A stretch of 64,000 nt of DNA from Renibacterium sp043789415 (GCF_043789415.1 NZ_JBDLLW010000002.1:1-64000); one strand, 5' to 3'. Positions 10,220-19,605 are shown, numbered from the stretch's first letter. Notes: generated by a model not told the origin, from the letters alone. Program-made: numbers and translations.

Positions 10220-10276
10220 CGAGTGTGCAGATCTGCACCTTAAAACACCGTCAAAACATGCAGATCTGCACACTCG
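10220..10276. terminator. Perfect 18-bp inverted repeat between convergent genes
   Basis: Arms at 10220-10237 and 10259-10276 are exact reverse complements, each containing the palindrome TGCAGATCTGCA, with a 21-base loop. It lies between the convergent Ig-repeat gene and the transglutaminase gene. A bidirectional terminator is the simplest reading, although there is no strong T tract. Confidence 0.6.
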
Positions 10277-10289
10277 ATGCAAAGGTCGG

Positions 10290-11141
10290 CTACACCAGCT
10301 GGGTGATCTCCACGGTCACCTTGAGCGCGGAACCGCCGCCTCCGGAGAGAATTCCCTTCAGCGGCGGAACGTCCCGGTAGTCCCGGCCTCGGGCCACCGA
10401 GACGTGCAGATCACCGGCCGGCTTGTGGTTGGTCGGATCCCAGGAGCGCCAGGCCCCGTCCCACCACTCCAGCCAGGCATGCGACTGCCCCGAAACGACC
10501 TCGCCCATCTCGGCGTCGGCCTTGGGGTGAATATAACCGGAGACATAGCGGGCCGGAATACCCAGGGCGCGCAGAGCGCCGATTCCGACGTGAGCCAGGT
10601 CCTGGCAGACTCCCTTACGTTCCAGCCAGGCCTCCTCAGCCGAGGTGTGCACTCCGGTGATGCCTTTGACGTACTCCATCTCGCCGCGCATCCACTCGAA
10701 GACGGTGGCTGCTGCCCGGTGCGGGTCGAGTCCGGCGACGGCGTCGCGCACCAAGGCCTCGACTTCTCCCCCGGTGCTGCTCAGCTGGGTCTGCGGCAGC
10801 CAGTCGCTGAAGGCATCCGAGACCTTCACTGAACGCAGCTCTCCCCAGTCCAGCACTTCGTCGTCGTTCGCCACCCGCTCGCTTCGATGCACCTCAACGG
10901 TGGAGGTCGCCGTCACTTCCAGATGATCGTGGGATGACTGCATATCGAAGGCAGTAACCCGGCTCCCCCAGTAGTCCCGGTAGGTGTTCATCGCGGCATG
11001 ATTGGGCGAGAGCTTGACCGAGGATTCCAGCACCACCTGATGTGGGTCGGTGACCGGCGTCATCCGGGCCTCGTTATAGGAGAGCGTGACTCGTTTGTTG
11101 TAGCTGTACCCCGTGCTGTGCACGATGCGCAATCGGCTCAT
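10290..11141 (-). CDS. Transglutaminase-like cysteine protease-fold protein
   Basis: The 283-residue product has an N-terminal beta domain typical of bacterial transglutaminase-like proteins (begins MSRLRIVHSTGYSY), then a catalytic domain. The expected triad is visible: Cys in RKGVCQDLAH, His in GQSHAWLEWW and Asp in WDPTNHKP. No signal peptide is seen, so it is probably cytoplasmic. Its start overlaps the stop of the alpha-E gene by four bases, and the permuted ATP-grasp gene lies upstream. This trio is a recurrent operon predicted by comparative genomics to make or break peptide/amide bonds, with the transglutaminase-like member acting as a peptidase. The substrate is unknown. Confidence 0.93.
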   Translation of the reverse strand: MSRLRIVHSTGYSYNKRVTLSYNEARMTPVTDPHQVVLESSVKLSPNHAAMNTYRDYWGSRVTAFDMQSSHDHLEVTATSTVEVHRSERVANDDEVLDWGELRSVKVSDAFSDWLPQTQLSSTGGEVEALVRDAVAGLDPHRAAATVFEWMRGEMEYVKGITGVHTSAEEAWLERKGVCQDLAHVGIGALRALGIPARYVSGYIHPKADAEMGEVVSGQSHAWLEWWDGAWRSWDPTNHKPAGDLHVSVARGRDYRDVPPLKGILSGGGGSALKVTVEITQLV

Positions 11142-12064
11142 GAAACCTCTCCCACCCAGGCCAGATCGGCGGCCTGATTAAAGTACTTGCTCGAAATAGC
11201 GTCCGAGGCCTGAGCCACTGCGCGCTGCACACGCTCCATATGCTCGGGGAGTTCCAGCAGCAGATCGTCGGTACGGTGGAATTCCAGGAAGGTCCTGGCC
11301 TGCCCGACGATCCGCCGTGCGTCGTTGATGAAGCCAACTCGCTGTGCCGAGGGATCAAGCGTCTCCAAGCACTCGTCGGCATCCCGTAAGGCGTAGACGA
11401 TAGAGCGCGGGAAGAGCCGGTCCAACAGCAAGAACTCGGCCGCGTGCTGATCGTTGAAAGAGACCCGCTGGGTGCGCAGGAACGACTCATAGGCTCCCGC
11501 GCTGCGCAGCATATTGACCCAGGAGATCCCACCGGAGAGCACGTCACGAGTGGAGAGCATCCGAGCGGTCATATCGGCACGCTCCAGCGACCGGCCCAGC
11601 ACCAGGAATTGCCAGGACTCGTCGTGGCTCACCGTAGTATCCGCCAGCCCGCGCACCATGGCAGTGCGTTCCAGCACCCAATTGCAGAACCGGTACGTGC
11701 CCACCACATCTTTGCGGTGCTGGTTCAGCCCGTAGTACGTGGTGTTCAGGCTCTCCCAGAGACTCGAGGACACCGTCTCCCGAGCCCGACGGGCATTTTC
11801 CCGGGCCGCTCCCAGCGAACCGGCGATCGACGTCGCACTCTGCCGGTCATAGGCGAGCGCGCGCAATAACTCATTGAGCCCGAAGTCCTCGTCCTCGACC
11901 TTGGCCCCCATCACCGCGAGCAATTCCTCGGCGACGCTGCGCCGCTCATCGTCCTGCATATGGTTCAGGCGCTCCAGATGCACATCGAGAATTCGGGCCG
12001 TGCCGTCAGCGCGCTCGACATAACGACCGATCCAGAACAGCGATTCCGCGATTCTACTGAGCAT
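11138..12064 (-). CDS. Alpha-E domain protein
   Basis: This 308-residue, mostly helical protein begins MLSRIAESLFWIGRYVERAD, the characteristic opening of the alpha-E family. It carries the conserved ENARRARETVSSSLWE and FLVLGRSLERADMTAR segments. No catalytic residues are known for the family; it is consistently encoded with circularly permuted ATP-grasp and transglutaminase-like proteins and is thought to be a partner or scaffold. It overlaps the downstream transglutaminase gene by four bases (ATGA) and lies about 50 bases after the ATP-grasp gene, which supports one operon. Confidence 0.93.
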   Translation of the reverse strand: MLSRIAESLFWIGRYVERADGTARILDVHLERLNHMQDDERRSVAEELLAVMGAKVEDEDFGLNELLRALAYDRQSATSIAGSLGAARENARRARETVSSSLWESLNTTYYGLNQHRKDVVGTYRFCNWVLERTAMVRGLADTTVSHDESWQFLVLGRSLERADMTARMLSTRDVLSGGISWVNMLRSAGAYESFLRTQRVSFNDQHAAEFLLLDRLFPRSIVYALRDADECLETLDPSAQRVGFINDARRIVGQARTFLEFHRTDDLLLELPEHMERVQRAVAQASDAISSKYFNQAADLAWVGEVS

Positions 12065-12111
12065 TCGTTCCTCCTGGGCCTGACAAACGATCGGCTTTAC
12101 CGGTCAGTCTT

Positions 12112-13662
12112 CTACTGGTCACTCTGCCGGTCCTGCCAATTCGATTCAATCGGCCAGACAGACACGCGTTCACGAAGCTTGATGGACTCCCTCGGCACTC
12201 TCTCGTAGGACTGGGTGTTCGATCCGGCCAGCACCCAGGTATCTTTCGAGCCGCCGCCTTGCGAGGAGTTCACGATCAGCGAGCCCTCCTTGAGTGCGAC
12301 CCTCGTCAATCCACCGGGCAGCACCCAGATATCGTCCCCATCATTGACCGCGAAAGGCCGCAGATCCACGTGGCGCGGGCCGAATTTATCTCCGGAGAGC
12401 GTCGGCACCGTGGAGAGTTGGAGTACCGGCTGGGCGATCCAGCCCCGCGGATCATCCAGGATCCTCCGGCGCAGCGCATCCAATTCCTCGGGCGAGGCAT
12501 CCGGGCCAATCACCAGGCCCTTGCCCCCGGAACCGTCCACCGGCTTGACCACTAATTCGTCCAGCCGGTCCAGCACTTGCTCCCGCGCTTCGGCCTCTTC
12601 CAAGCGGAAGGTGTCCACATTGGCGATAATCGGTTCCTCGCCCAGGTAGTACTTGATCAGGTCGGGAAGATAGCTGTAGACCAGCTTGTCATCGGCGACG
12701 CCGTTGCCCACCGCGTTCGCAATGGTCACCCCGCCGGCCCTTGCTGCATTGACCAGCCCGGGACAGCCGATCATTGAATCCGAGCGGAACTGCAGCGGAT
12801 CAAGGAACTCATCGTCGAGACGTTTATAGATCACATCGACGCGCTCTTCACCGGCGGTGGTGCGCATGTAGACGCGATTGCCGCGGCAGATCAGGTCACG
12901 CCCTTCCACCAGCTCGACGCCCATCAGTCCGGCGAGCAGAGTGTGCTCGAAATAAGCACTATTGAACACACCGGGAGTGAGCACCACGACATTGGGATGG
13001 TCGACGCCGGCCGGCGCAGTTTTGCGCAACGCGGCCAGTAGCCGGCGAGGGTACTCCTCCACCGGTCGCACCAATTGCTGCCCGAAGGCCTCTGGCAGGC
13101 CCTTCGCCATCGCTCGCCGATTCTCCAGTACATAAGAGACCCCGCTGGGTACCCGGACATTGTCCTCAAGCACCCGGAATGTCCCTTGCTGGTCACGGAT
13201 CACATCGATACCGGAGATATGCACCCGGACTCCGCCCGCCGGGGTGAAGCCCGCGACCTGGCGGTGGAAATGAGCGCTCGTGGTCACCAGTGCGCGCGGT
13301 ACCACGCCGTCGGACACGACGTTCATCTTGTCGTAGACGTCATTCAGGAAGGCTTCCAGGGTACGCACTCGCTGAGCGACGCCGCGCTCCAGAACATCCC
13401 ACTCATCCGCCGCGATCACTCGCGGAACCAAGTCGAGAGGGAAGGGTCGTTCCTCGCCCGCGTAGTCGAAAGTCACCCCGCGGTCCAGGAAGGTCCGAGC
13501 CATTGAATCGGCGCGAGCCGTGACGTCGGTCAGGTTGAGTTCGTCGAGCGCCTCGGCCACCTGGTGATATGAGGGGCGCGTCTGAAGCTCCGGGGTGAAC
13601 ATCTCGTCATAGGCGCCAGTACGATCGATCGCCGTGTCGTATTCCTTGAAAAGCTCAGACAT
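12112..13662 (-). CDS. Circularly permuted type 2 ATP-grasp protein
   Basis: The product (516 residues) belongs to the circularly permuted ATP-grasp family, recognised from FKEYDTAIDRTGAYDEMF at the N-terminus, GVRVHISGIDVIRDQQG, LEDNVRVPSGVSYVLENR, a KPVDGSGGKGLVIGPDA nucleotide-binding loop and the C-terminal QGGGSKDTWVL. These enzymes are predicted amide/peptide ligases. The ATG at 13662 is preferred over a longer reading from 13710 because AAGG precedes it and family members begin near this point. It is the first gene of the ATP-grasp / alpha-E / transglutaminase operon. The ligated substrate is unknown. Confidence 0.93.
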   Translation of the reverse strand: MSELFKEYDTAIDRTGAYDEMFTPELQTRPSYHQVAEALDELNLTDVTARADSMARTFLDRGVTFDYAGEERPFPLDLVPRVIAADEWDVLERGVAQRVRTLEAFLNDVYDKMNVVSDGVVPRALVTTSAHFHRQVAGFTPAGGVRVHISGIDVIRDQQGTFRVLEDNVRVPSGVSYVLENRRAMAKGLPEAFGQQLVRPVEEYPRRLLAALRKTAPAGVDHPNVVVLTPGVFNSAYFEHTLLAGLMGVELVEGRDLICRGNRVYMRTTAGEERVDVIYKRLDDEFLDPLQFRSDSMIGCPGLVNAARAGGVTIANAVGNGVADDKLVYSYLPDLIKYYLGEEPIIANVDTFRLEEAEAREQVLDRLDELVVKPVDGSGGKGLVIGPDASPEELDALRRRILDDPRGWIAQPVLQLSTVPTLSGDKFGPRHVDLRPFAVNDGDDIWVLPGGLTRVALKEGSLIVNSSQGGGSKDTWVLAGSNTQSYERVPRESIKLRERVSVWPIESNWQDRQSDQ

Positions 13663-13770
13663 GGGATTACCTTGCCACCTTTTTCCGCCGAATACACTAT
13701 GCGACACCAAACCTTATGTATTTGTCGTTGGTTTAGCCGCCGCACCTCATCCGAGAGCGAACTAACGGAA

Positions 13771-13814
13771 CGGCGGGCGGGGAGCCAGCACTCGTGCTGG
13801 CTCCCCGCCCGCCG
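13771..13814. terminator. 21-bp perfect hairpin after the ATP-grasp ligase gene
   Basis: Arms at 13771-13791 and 13794-13814 are exact reverse complements, very GC-rich, with a two-base centre. It follows the minus-strand gene ending at 13826 and precedes the next minus-strand operon, so it probably separates two transcripts. There is no U tract, so termination or RNA protection by structure alone is inferred. Confidence 0.6.
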
Positions 13815-13825
13815 AAGCGCAGCGA

Positions 13826-15175
13826 TCAGGACGCCGGCAGTGCAGCCTCCAGGCCATTCAGCACCGCATTGCAATCATGACGCAGGGTCTCGGCATCCTG
13901 TGCCATCACGAAGAACACGCCCAGCCAGTTACGGGAGCCGCCGGAGGGATCGTATTCCGGCACCGAAGTGTCCTCAGGCATCGCGAAAGCTTTGACCTGC
14001 TCCACGGAGGTACCCGAGGAAAGCAGCGCAGACCAGTCCACCTCAGCCGAACGCCAACGCGGGGTGCTCTGCCACGGCTCACCGCTGGCATCGGTCGGGA
14101 TGACCGCGAGCGAAGCAGCAGCCCGCTGCCCTTCGACCAACATGACGTCCGGATACTCGACCGCTTCGCCGAGCAGTTCGCGCACCAACATGGAAATCGG
14201 ATCGATGCCGTAGACCTCTTCGATCTGCTTGGTCACCATCAGCCCGGCGAACCGTGCACCGGTCTCGATGATCGCGGCCGAGCCGTCCGGGCCGAGCTTG
14301 ATCTCGGTATGGGTGCCACAGGTATCCAACCCCAGTGCATCGACGGCACGGCGGGAGATCTCTTCAAGATGGCGCTGCACCGGCACCGGCAGAGTGCTCG
14401 GCATGGTGCTAGCGACCTCAGTGAAGGGCGGCACTACTGGCAGCTTTCCGGTGATGCACAAGGGGTGGTAGACCCCATTGGCCACAATGCCTTCGATACT
14501 GATGTAGTCGCCATATCCTGGCTCCTCGTACCATCCTTCGGTGGATCCGCTCAGGATCTCCTCGACCAGTAAGTCCTGATCGGTATCCGGGGCATACAAC
14601 TCGTTCATCCCGGCCTCGCTGCCCAACGCGAGGGCTTCCGCCACTTCCTGCCAGGCGGGTGCCACCTCCTCTGCGGTGTTCAGCACCAACTGAGCGACCG
14701 AGCCAGCGCCCCAAGCCGGCTTGAGCAAGAGCGGCGGGGTGAGTTCAGCGACTGCAGCGGCCAGATCCTGTTCGGAATCAACACGACGGAATCGTGGAAT
14801 CGGAACCCCGGCCTCGGCCCAGGCCTCACGCATTAGCCGTTTGTCACGGGCTTTGACCAGGCCGGGACCGGCACCTCTCAGGCCCAGTCGCTCGGCGACT
14901 TTCTCCACCAGGAGCACCGCGAATTCGGACATCGTGACAATGGCGTCCGCACCGAGTTCCTTCGCATAGGCCGCCACGGTAGCAACCAGCGCCTCGCCGC
15001 GCTCGGCGGTATCCAGCACGGTGATATTGGCGCAGGCCGATTCCCATTCCTCCCTTGCCGCTTCCGGCAGCGGCATCAGCGCGAGCACGTGCAGCTCACC
15101 GCAGCTCGCGATACGCGGGAAAACATGCTCCAGCGGGGCCCCACCCTTGACGTACAGGTACAGGATCTTCTTCAT
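13826..15175 (-). CDS. ATP-grasp carboxylate-amine ligase (acetyl-CoA carboxylase/CPS-like fold)
   Basis: The product has about 449 residues: a preATP-grasp N-terminal region (MKKILYLYVKGGAPLEHV), then an ATP-grasp domain with KARDKRLMREAWAEAGVP, LLLKPAWGAGSVAQLV and the metal-binding HTEIKLGPDGSAAIIETGAR. This resembles L-amino-acid ligase and biotin carboxylase-like ATP-grasp enzymes that join a carboxylate to an amine. The start at 15175 is chosen over 15244 because GGGAG precedes it and the upstream residues are cysteine/arginine-rich and unlike the family. It is transcribed divergently from the UPF0324 transporter and lies upstream of another ATP-grasp operon, separated by a strong hairpin. 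The product is unknown; dipeptide synthesis is only a guess. Confidence 0.88.
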   Translation of the reverse strand: MKKILYLYVKGGAPLEHVFPRIASCGELHVLALMPLPEAAREEWESACANITVLDTAERGEALVATVAAYAKELGADAIVTMSEFAVLLVEKVAERLGLRGAGPGLVKARDKRLMREAWAEAGVPIPRFRRVDSEQDLAAAVAELTPPLLLKPAWGAGSVAQLVLNTAEEVAPAWQEVAEALALGSEAGMNELYAPDTDQDLLVEEILSGSTEGWYEEPGYGDYISIEGIVANGVYHPLCITGKLPVVPPFTEVASTMPSTLPVPVQRHLEEISRRAVDALGLDTCGTHTEIKLGPDGSAAIIETGARFAGLMVTKQIEEVYGIDPISMLVRELLGEAVEYPDVMLVEGQRAAASLAVIPTDASGEPWQSTPRWRSAEVDWSALLSSGTSVEQVKAFAMPEDTSVPEYDPSGGSRNWLGVFFVMAQDAETLRHDCNAVLNGLEAALPAS

Positions 15176-15328
15176 TTCTCCCTTTCGTGCTCGCCGCCGC
15201 GAGAATCTGTGATGACAGCCACAGCATGAGCAATTGGCAAACATATGTTACCTTCAATCAAACCTCAGTCAGGCCACTACTGCGACGCCAGATGTCAGTC
15301 CTTCCGTCGTGGAAGTTAGGGTGTAAGT

Positions 15329-16336
15329 GTGCCTGCCTCTCCCTTTTCCGCGCTGCGTCCTCTAGCACCGGGGCTGTTGGCCAGCATCGTTGCGGTGGCC
15401 CTGGCACTCTGCATTCACCTGGCCCTACCGGCGCTTCCGGCCATGACGATCGCCGTCGTCCTGGGTATTCTGGCGGCGAACCTGCCTGGCAGTGCAGAGC
15501 CGATAGCGAACGTTCTGCGCCCCGGATTGAACGCTGCTGCTAAGCACTTCATGCGCGCGGGCATCGTGTTGTTGGGTCTCAAACTCGCACTGGGAGATCT
15601 GCTCGGCCTGGGCTGGCGGACTGCGGGATTGATAGTCGGGGTGGTCCTGCTGAGCTTCTGTGGGACCTGGCTGCTCGGCAAAGCCTTCAAGTTGCCGGGA
15701 GACGCACCGGTGCTGATTGCGAGTGGATTCTCCATTTGCGGTGCCTCTGCGATCGGTGCGATGAGTTCGGTCCGCGGCACATCGCATAAAGACACCGTGC
15801 TACCGGTGGCCTTGGTGACTTTGTGCGGCACCCTGGCGATCGGCGTATTGCCCTTGCTGAGCGCGCCGCTCGGCCTGACTCCTCTGGAATTCGGTCAGTG
15901 GACCGGAGCTTCCGTGCACGACGTCGGACAGGTGGTCGCCACCGCGCAGACCGCGGGTGCTGCGGCGCTCGCCGCGGCGGTACTGATCAAGTTGACCCGC
16001 GTTATCCTGCTCGCCCCGATGGTTGCTCTCGCCGCCCTGGTGGAGCGCAGAAAGCGTCCCAAAGGGGCCAAACTGCCACCGATTGTCCCGCTCTTCGTGC
16101 TGGGCTTTCTGCTCATGATGGTTTTGCGGAGCACCGGTTGGCTCACCGATCCGATGCTGGACGCCGGTTCGGTCCTTCAGGATCTGCTGCTTGGCGCCGC
16201 GCTTTTCGGCCTGGGTTCAGCGGTACGAGTACGCGAGTTATTGGGCACCGGCTGGCGTGCCGTGACGATGGCCTTGCTGTCCTGGGTGCTGATCGGAGCT
16301 CTCGCCCTCTTGGCCGTGCACGTGATGGACGCCTGA
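15329..16336 (+). CDS. UPF0324 (YeiH) family membrane protein, putative exporter
   Basis: The 335-residue protein is strongly hydrophobic, with about ten predicted membrane segments. It carries YeiH family landmarks: LRPGLNAAAKHFMRAGIVLL, the GFSICGASAIGAMSSV loop and TGASVHDVGQVVATA. Family members are annotated as putative sulfate exporters, but biochemical proof is weak. The GTG start follows only a weak TTAGGG ribosome site. It is divergent from the ATP-grasp ligase gene with about 150 bases of shared upstream DNA, so co-regulation is possible. Confidence 0.9.
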   Translation: MPASPFSALRPLAPGLLASIVAVALALCIHLALPALPAMTIAVVLGILAANLPGSAEPIANVLRPGLNAAAKHFMRAGIVLLGLKLALGDLLGLGWRTAGLIVGVVLLSFCGTWLLGKAFKLPGDAPVLIASGFSICGASAIGAMSSVRGTSHKDTVLPVALVTLCGTLAIGVLPLLSAPLGLTPLEFGQWTGASVHDVGQVVATAQTAGAAALAAAVLIKLTRVILLAPMVALAALVERRKRPKGAKLPPIVPLFVLGFLLMMVLRSTGWLTDPMLDAGSVLQDLLLGAALFGLGSAVRVRELLGTGWRAVTMALLSWVLIGALALLAVHVMDA

Positions 16337-16411
16337 GGCGTTGGCCCGTTCTGATCCATTCTTGGTTGAGCTGATCATGGCATTGCCGTGGTCACATGAT
16401 TGAATTGTCTG

Positions 16412-19042
16412 GTGCCTTCTACCACTTCAGCTGACCTGAATCTGAGCCGCGCCGAAGCTGCCGAGCGTGCCCGGCTGATCACGGTGCATGATTATCACGT
16501 CGCATTGGACCTGAGAACAGCCATTGACCGGCCTGAGAACGGCTTCACCACTCAGAGCATCATCACGTTCAGTGCTGAACCTGGTTCCAGCACTTTCGCG
16601 GACTTCGTCGGCCGTTCAGTGCAGAGGGTCAATCTCAACGGTCGCGATCTGCCCGCCGAGGAGCTCTACCAAGGGGCCAGGATCACCCTGCCCGAATTGG
16701 CCGCCGAGAATCAGGTAATCATCACCGCGACCGGCGAATACTCACGCTCTGGTGAGGGGCTTCATCGATTTGTCGATCCGGCCGATGGCAAGGTGTATCT
16801 CTATACCCAATACGAGCCCGCCGATGCCCGCCGGGTCTTTGCCAACTTCGAGCAACCAGACCTTAAGGGCCGTTATACCTTCGAAGTGATTGCGCCTTCG
16901 CATTGGCAGGTGGCCTCCAACGGTGCCCAGACCTCTGTTCAGCCGCTCAGCAGTTCCCCCGAGCTGAGCAAATGGAGTTTCGCGCAAACCCAGCCCATCT
17001 CCACCTACATCACTTGCGTGCTGGCGGGTGAGTACGCACATTTCACTTCCTCCTGGACCGGCACGGTGTCGGACGGCGAGCACGGCGCGAAATCGCTGAC
17101 CATTCCGCTGGGTGCCTACTGCCGGGCCTCGGTCGCGACGTCCTTCGACGCCGGGACCATCTTCGAATTGACCGGTAAGGGCCTGGATTTCCTGCACGAT
17201 AAATTCGATTTCCCGTACCCCTTCGGAAAGTACGATCAGGCCTTTGTGCCCGAGTACAACCTGGGTGCGATGGAAAACCCAGGCCTGGTGACCTTCACCG
17301 ATGCTTATGTCTTCACGTCCAAAGCCACTGATATGCAGTATCAGCAGCGAGCCAATGTGCTTTTTCACGAGATGGCACATATGTGGTTCGGCGATTTGGT
17401 AACCATGCGATGGTGGGACGATCTATGGCTCAAAGAGTCTTTCGCCGACTTCATGGGTACGCTCACCGTTGCGGAAGTGACTTCCTGGGGCAAATCTTCC
17501 TGGGTGAGCTTCGCAAACAATCGAAAAGCCTGGGCCTACCGGCAAGATCAGTTGCCCACCACTCATCCGATTGTCGCCGATATTGTGGATCTGGAGGCGG
17601 CTAAGCAGAACTTCGACGGCATCACCTACGCCAAGGGTGCTTCTGTTGTGAAACAGCTAGTGGCTTTCGCTGGTTCGGAAACCTTTTTTGCAGCGGCCCG
17701 GCAGTATTTCCGCAAACACGCTTTCGGAAACACAGCTCTGGGCGACCTACTCTCAGAACTCAGCGCAGCTTCCGGTCAAGAGATGGACGACTGGGCTGCC
17801 CAATGGTTGCAGACCTCTGGTATCTCAACGCTGAGCACCGAGGTTTTAGCAAATAACGGCAGCTACCAGAACGTCCGCATCACACAGCAGGCTCTGGACC
17901 CAATTACCGGATTGAGCGTTAATAGACCGCATCTGCTGAACCTCGGGCTGTACTCCTTTGACGCCGTCTCTGGCGAATTGCGACGAACCCGTTCGTTAGC
18001 TGTCAAAGTGTCCGGCGAAGTCACCGCTGTCGATGAGTTGAACGGCGAGCCGCAGCCCGATCTGCTGCTGCTCAACGACGAGGACCTGAGCTACGCCAAA
18101 ATAAGATTCGACCAGAAGTCCCTGCAAACCGTGCTCACTTCTCTTGATCGGCTCAGCGATCCGCTAGCTCGGGCGGTGTGCTGGTCGGCCCTATGGAATA
18201 TGACCCGCGATGCCTTGCTACCAGCAACCGAGTACATTGCCGCAGTGCGCAGATTTGCTCCGTTAGAAACTGAGGATGGCGTACTGACAGTTCTTTTGGA
18301 GAATGTGAGGACCGCCGTCGAAAGCTTCGCTCCGGCGACACAACGCGCTCAGTTGCGTCACAATCTACTGCAAACCGTCGCTCAGCAATTGCTGCAATCC
18401 AACCCTGGTTCTGGCCTGCAGCTAGCCTGGTTCCGTTCGTTAGCCGCGCTTTCCCGGGCCTCCGCAGATCAGGCAGAATTGCTACACGCTCTCTTGCTGG
18501 GCCAAGGTCCTGAGGGCTTGGTGATGGATTCGGAGCCTCGTTGGCAAGTCTGGCGTGCGCTAAGCGCCAATGGCTTGGCGGGCGAGGCCGAACTGGAGAG
18601 TGAGCTGGCTACTGATTCCAGTTCTCGCGGCCGGGTCGGCTTTACCAATGCGATGGCAGCGCGCCCGGTAGCCGAGGTCAAGGCGACGGCGTGGCAGGCA
18701 GCTGTGGAGATCAATGAACTGTCCAATGAATTGCTCAGCGCCACCATTTCAGGGTTTGGTCTCGGCTCTGAAGAACTTCATCTGCCCTACCGCACAAAGT
18801 ACTTCGAGGTTTTAGAGGAAATCTGGGCTTCCCGGAGCATTGAGATTTCCAGTCGGATTGTCAAAGGACTCTTTCCAGACCAGGATGCTCAGCCTGGGCT
18901 ACCGCTTGAGGAGCAATCCGTGGTGGTACTGGCCAATCGCTGGCTCGAGGAGCATCCTCAGGCTCCGGCCGCGCTGCGGCGTTTAGTCATTGAAGAGTTG
19001 GATCATCTCAAGCGATCTTTGAGGGCGCAGTTAGCTGGGTGA
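16412..19042 (+). CDS. pepN: Aminopeptidase N (M1 family zinc metallopeptidase)
   Basis: The enzyme (about 876 residues, usual for actinobacterial PepN) removes N-terminal amino acids from peptides in the cytoplasm. The exopeptidase motif GAMENPGLVTF is at about residue 285. The zinc site HEMAHMWFGDL follows at about 319, with the third ligand in LKESFAD about 19 residues beyond the second His (HExxHx18E). The C-terminal half is the helical ERAP1-like domain. GTG at 16412 gives MPSTTSADLNLSRAEA, like homologues; an in-frame TTG at 16400 adds four residues and cannot be excluded. No clear ribosome site is visible. It stands alone, with unrelated genes on both sides. Confidence 0.95.
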   Translation: MPSTTSADLNLSRAEAAERARLITVHDYHVALDLRTAIDRPENGFTTQSIITFSAEPGSSTFADFVGRSVQRVNLNGRDLPAEELYQGARITLPELAAENQVIITATGEYSRSGEGLHRFVDPADGKVYLYTQYEPADARRVFANFEQPDLKGRYTFEVIAPSHWQVASNGAQTSVQPLSSSPELSKWSFAQTQPISTYITCVLAGEYAHFTSSWTGTVSDGEHGAKSLTIPLGAYCRASVATSFDAGTIFELTGKGLDFLHDKFDFPYPFGKYDQAFVPEYNLGAMENPGLVTFTDAYVFTSKATDMQYQQRANVLFHEMAHMWFGDLVTMRWWDDLWLKESFADFMGTLTVAEVTSWGKSSWVSFANNRKAWAYRQDQLPTTHPIVADIVDLEAAKQNFDGITYAKGASVVKQLVAFAGSETFFAAARQYFRKHAFGNTALGDLLSELSAASGQEMDDWAAQWLQTSGISTLSTEVLANNGSYQNVRITQQALDPITGLSVNRPHLLNLGLYSFDAVSGELRRTRSLAVKVSGEVTAVDELNGEPQPDLLLLNDEDLSYAKIRFDQKSLQTVLTSLDRLSDPLARAVCWSALWNMTRDALLPATEYIAAVRRFAPLETEDGVLTVLLENVRTAVESFAPATQRAQLRHNLLQTVAQQLLQSNPGSGLQLAWFRSLAALSRASADQAELLHALLLGQGPEGLVMDSEPRWQVWRALSANGLAGEAELESELATDSSSRGRVGFTNAMAARPVAEVKATAWQAAVEINELSNELLSATISGFGLGSEELHLPYRTKYFEVLEEIWASRSIEISSRIVKGLFPDQDAQPGLPLEEQSVVVLANRWLEEHPQAPAALRRLVIEELDHLKRSLRAQLAG

Positions 19043-19098
19043 CGGCGCTCACGGTGTATCTTCCACGATTCGACCTGCAGCCCTGAAGAACCCGCGCT

Positions 19099-19107
19099 TG
19101 CTAAAAT
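19099..19107 (+). promoter_or_regulatory. Extended -10 (TGC-TAAAAT) giving a leaderless start
   Basis: TGC directly precedes TAAAAT, and the ATG at 19114 follows six bases later with no ribosome site. This spacing fits a transcript beginning at the ATG. The same arrangement precedes the paralogue at 19621. Confidence 0.5.
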
Positions 19108-19113
19108 TGCCCT

Positions 19114-19500
19114 ATGGAATTCAACCAGCTAGAACTACGCATTGTAAAAGGTACCGAAGCCTTAAAGCTCATTCCTTTTATCGATGGGCGATCCTTAGAG
19201 TTCACTGGCCACGACGGACTCTGGCTCAATGGTTGGCAATACGAACCAGCGGATCGTTATTGGTATGGTGATTTCGAATTTGCACATCAGGAAAACGGAA
19301 CCTGGATCATGGGCTGCGATTGCGGTGAAGCAGGATGCGCCCCCTTGGAAGCATCGGTGACGGTCAGTCCGGACCAAGTGATCTGGAGTGATTTTCATTC
19401 TGGAAACTCACCAAGGCCTGTCCCGGAACTCACCTCGTATACTTTCGCGCGGGCTCAGTACGATGAACAAATAAGAGCGATCTCCCACTTTTTTCATTGA
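19114..19500 (+). CDS. Conserved uncharacterised protein, CDC-x4-C family
   Basis: This 128-residue protein has no signal peptide or membrane segment. Features: IDGRSL near the N-terminus, an aromatic patch (DRYWYGDFEF), the motif GCDCGEAGCAPLEASV near residues 68-83, then VIWSDFHSGN and FARAQYDEQ near the end. Small actinobacterial proteins with the pattern GCxCGxxGCxPL...VxWxxF.QPH...F.F...QY are familiar as conserved proteins without known role; the clustered cysteines could bind metal. The region is visibly lower in GC than its neighbours. A related but frameshifted copy follows 120 bases downstream, indicating tandem duplication. Confidence 0.8.
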   Translation: MEFNQLELRIVKGTEALKLIPFIDGRSLEFTGHDGLWLNGWQYEPADRYWYGDFEFAHQENGTWIMGCDCGEAGCAPLEASVTVSPDQVIWSDFHSGNSPRPVPELTSYTFARAQYDEQIRAISHFFH

Positions 19501-19605
19501 TGGAGATACGGGGTTCTGGTCAAATTCTCATTTGAAGGGTTCCCCCTATCAGTCCGATCAAAACTCTTCTTTGTTTAGCACCCGGTCCCTCGGGGCAACG
19601 GGGAT

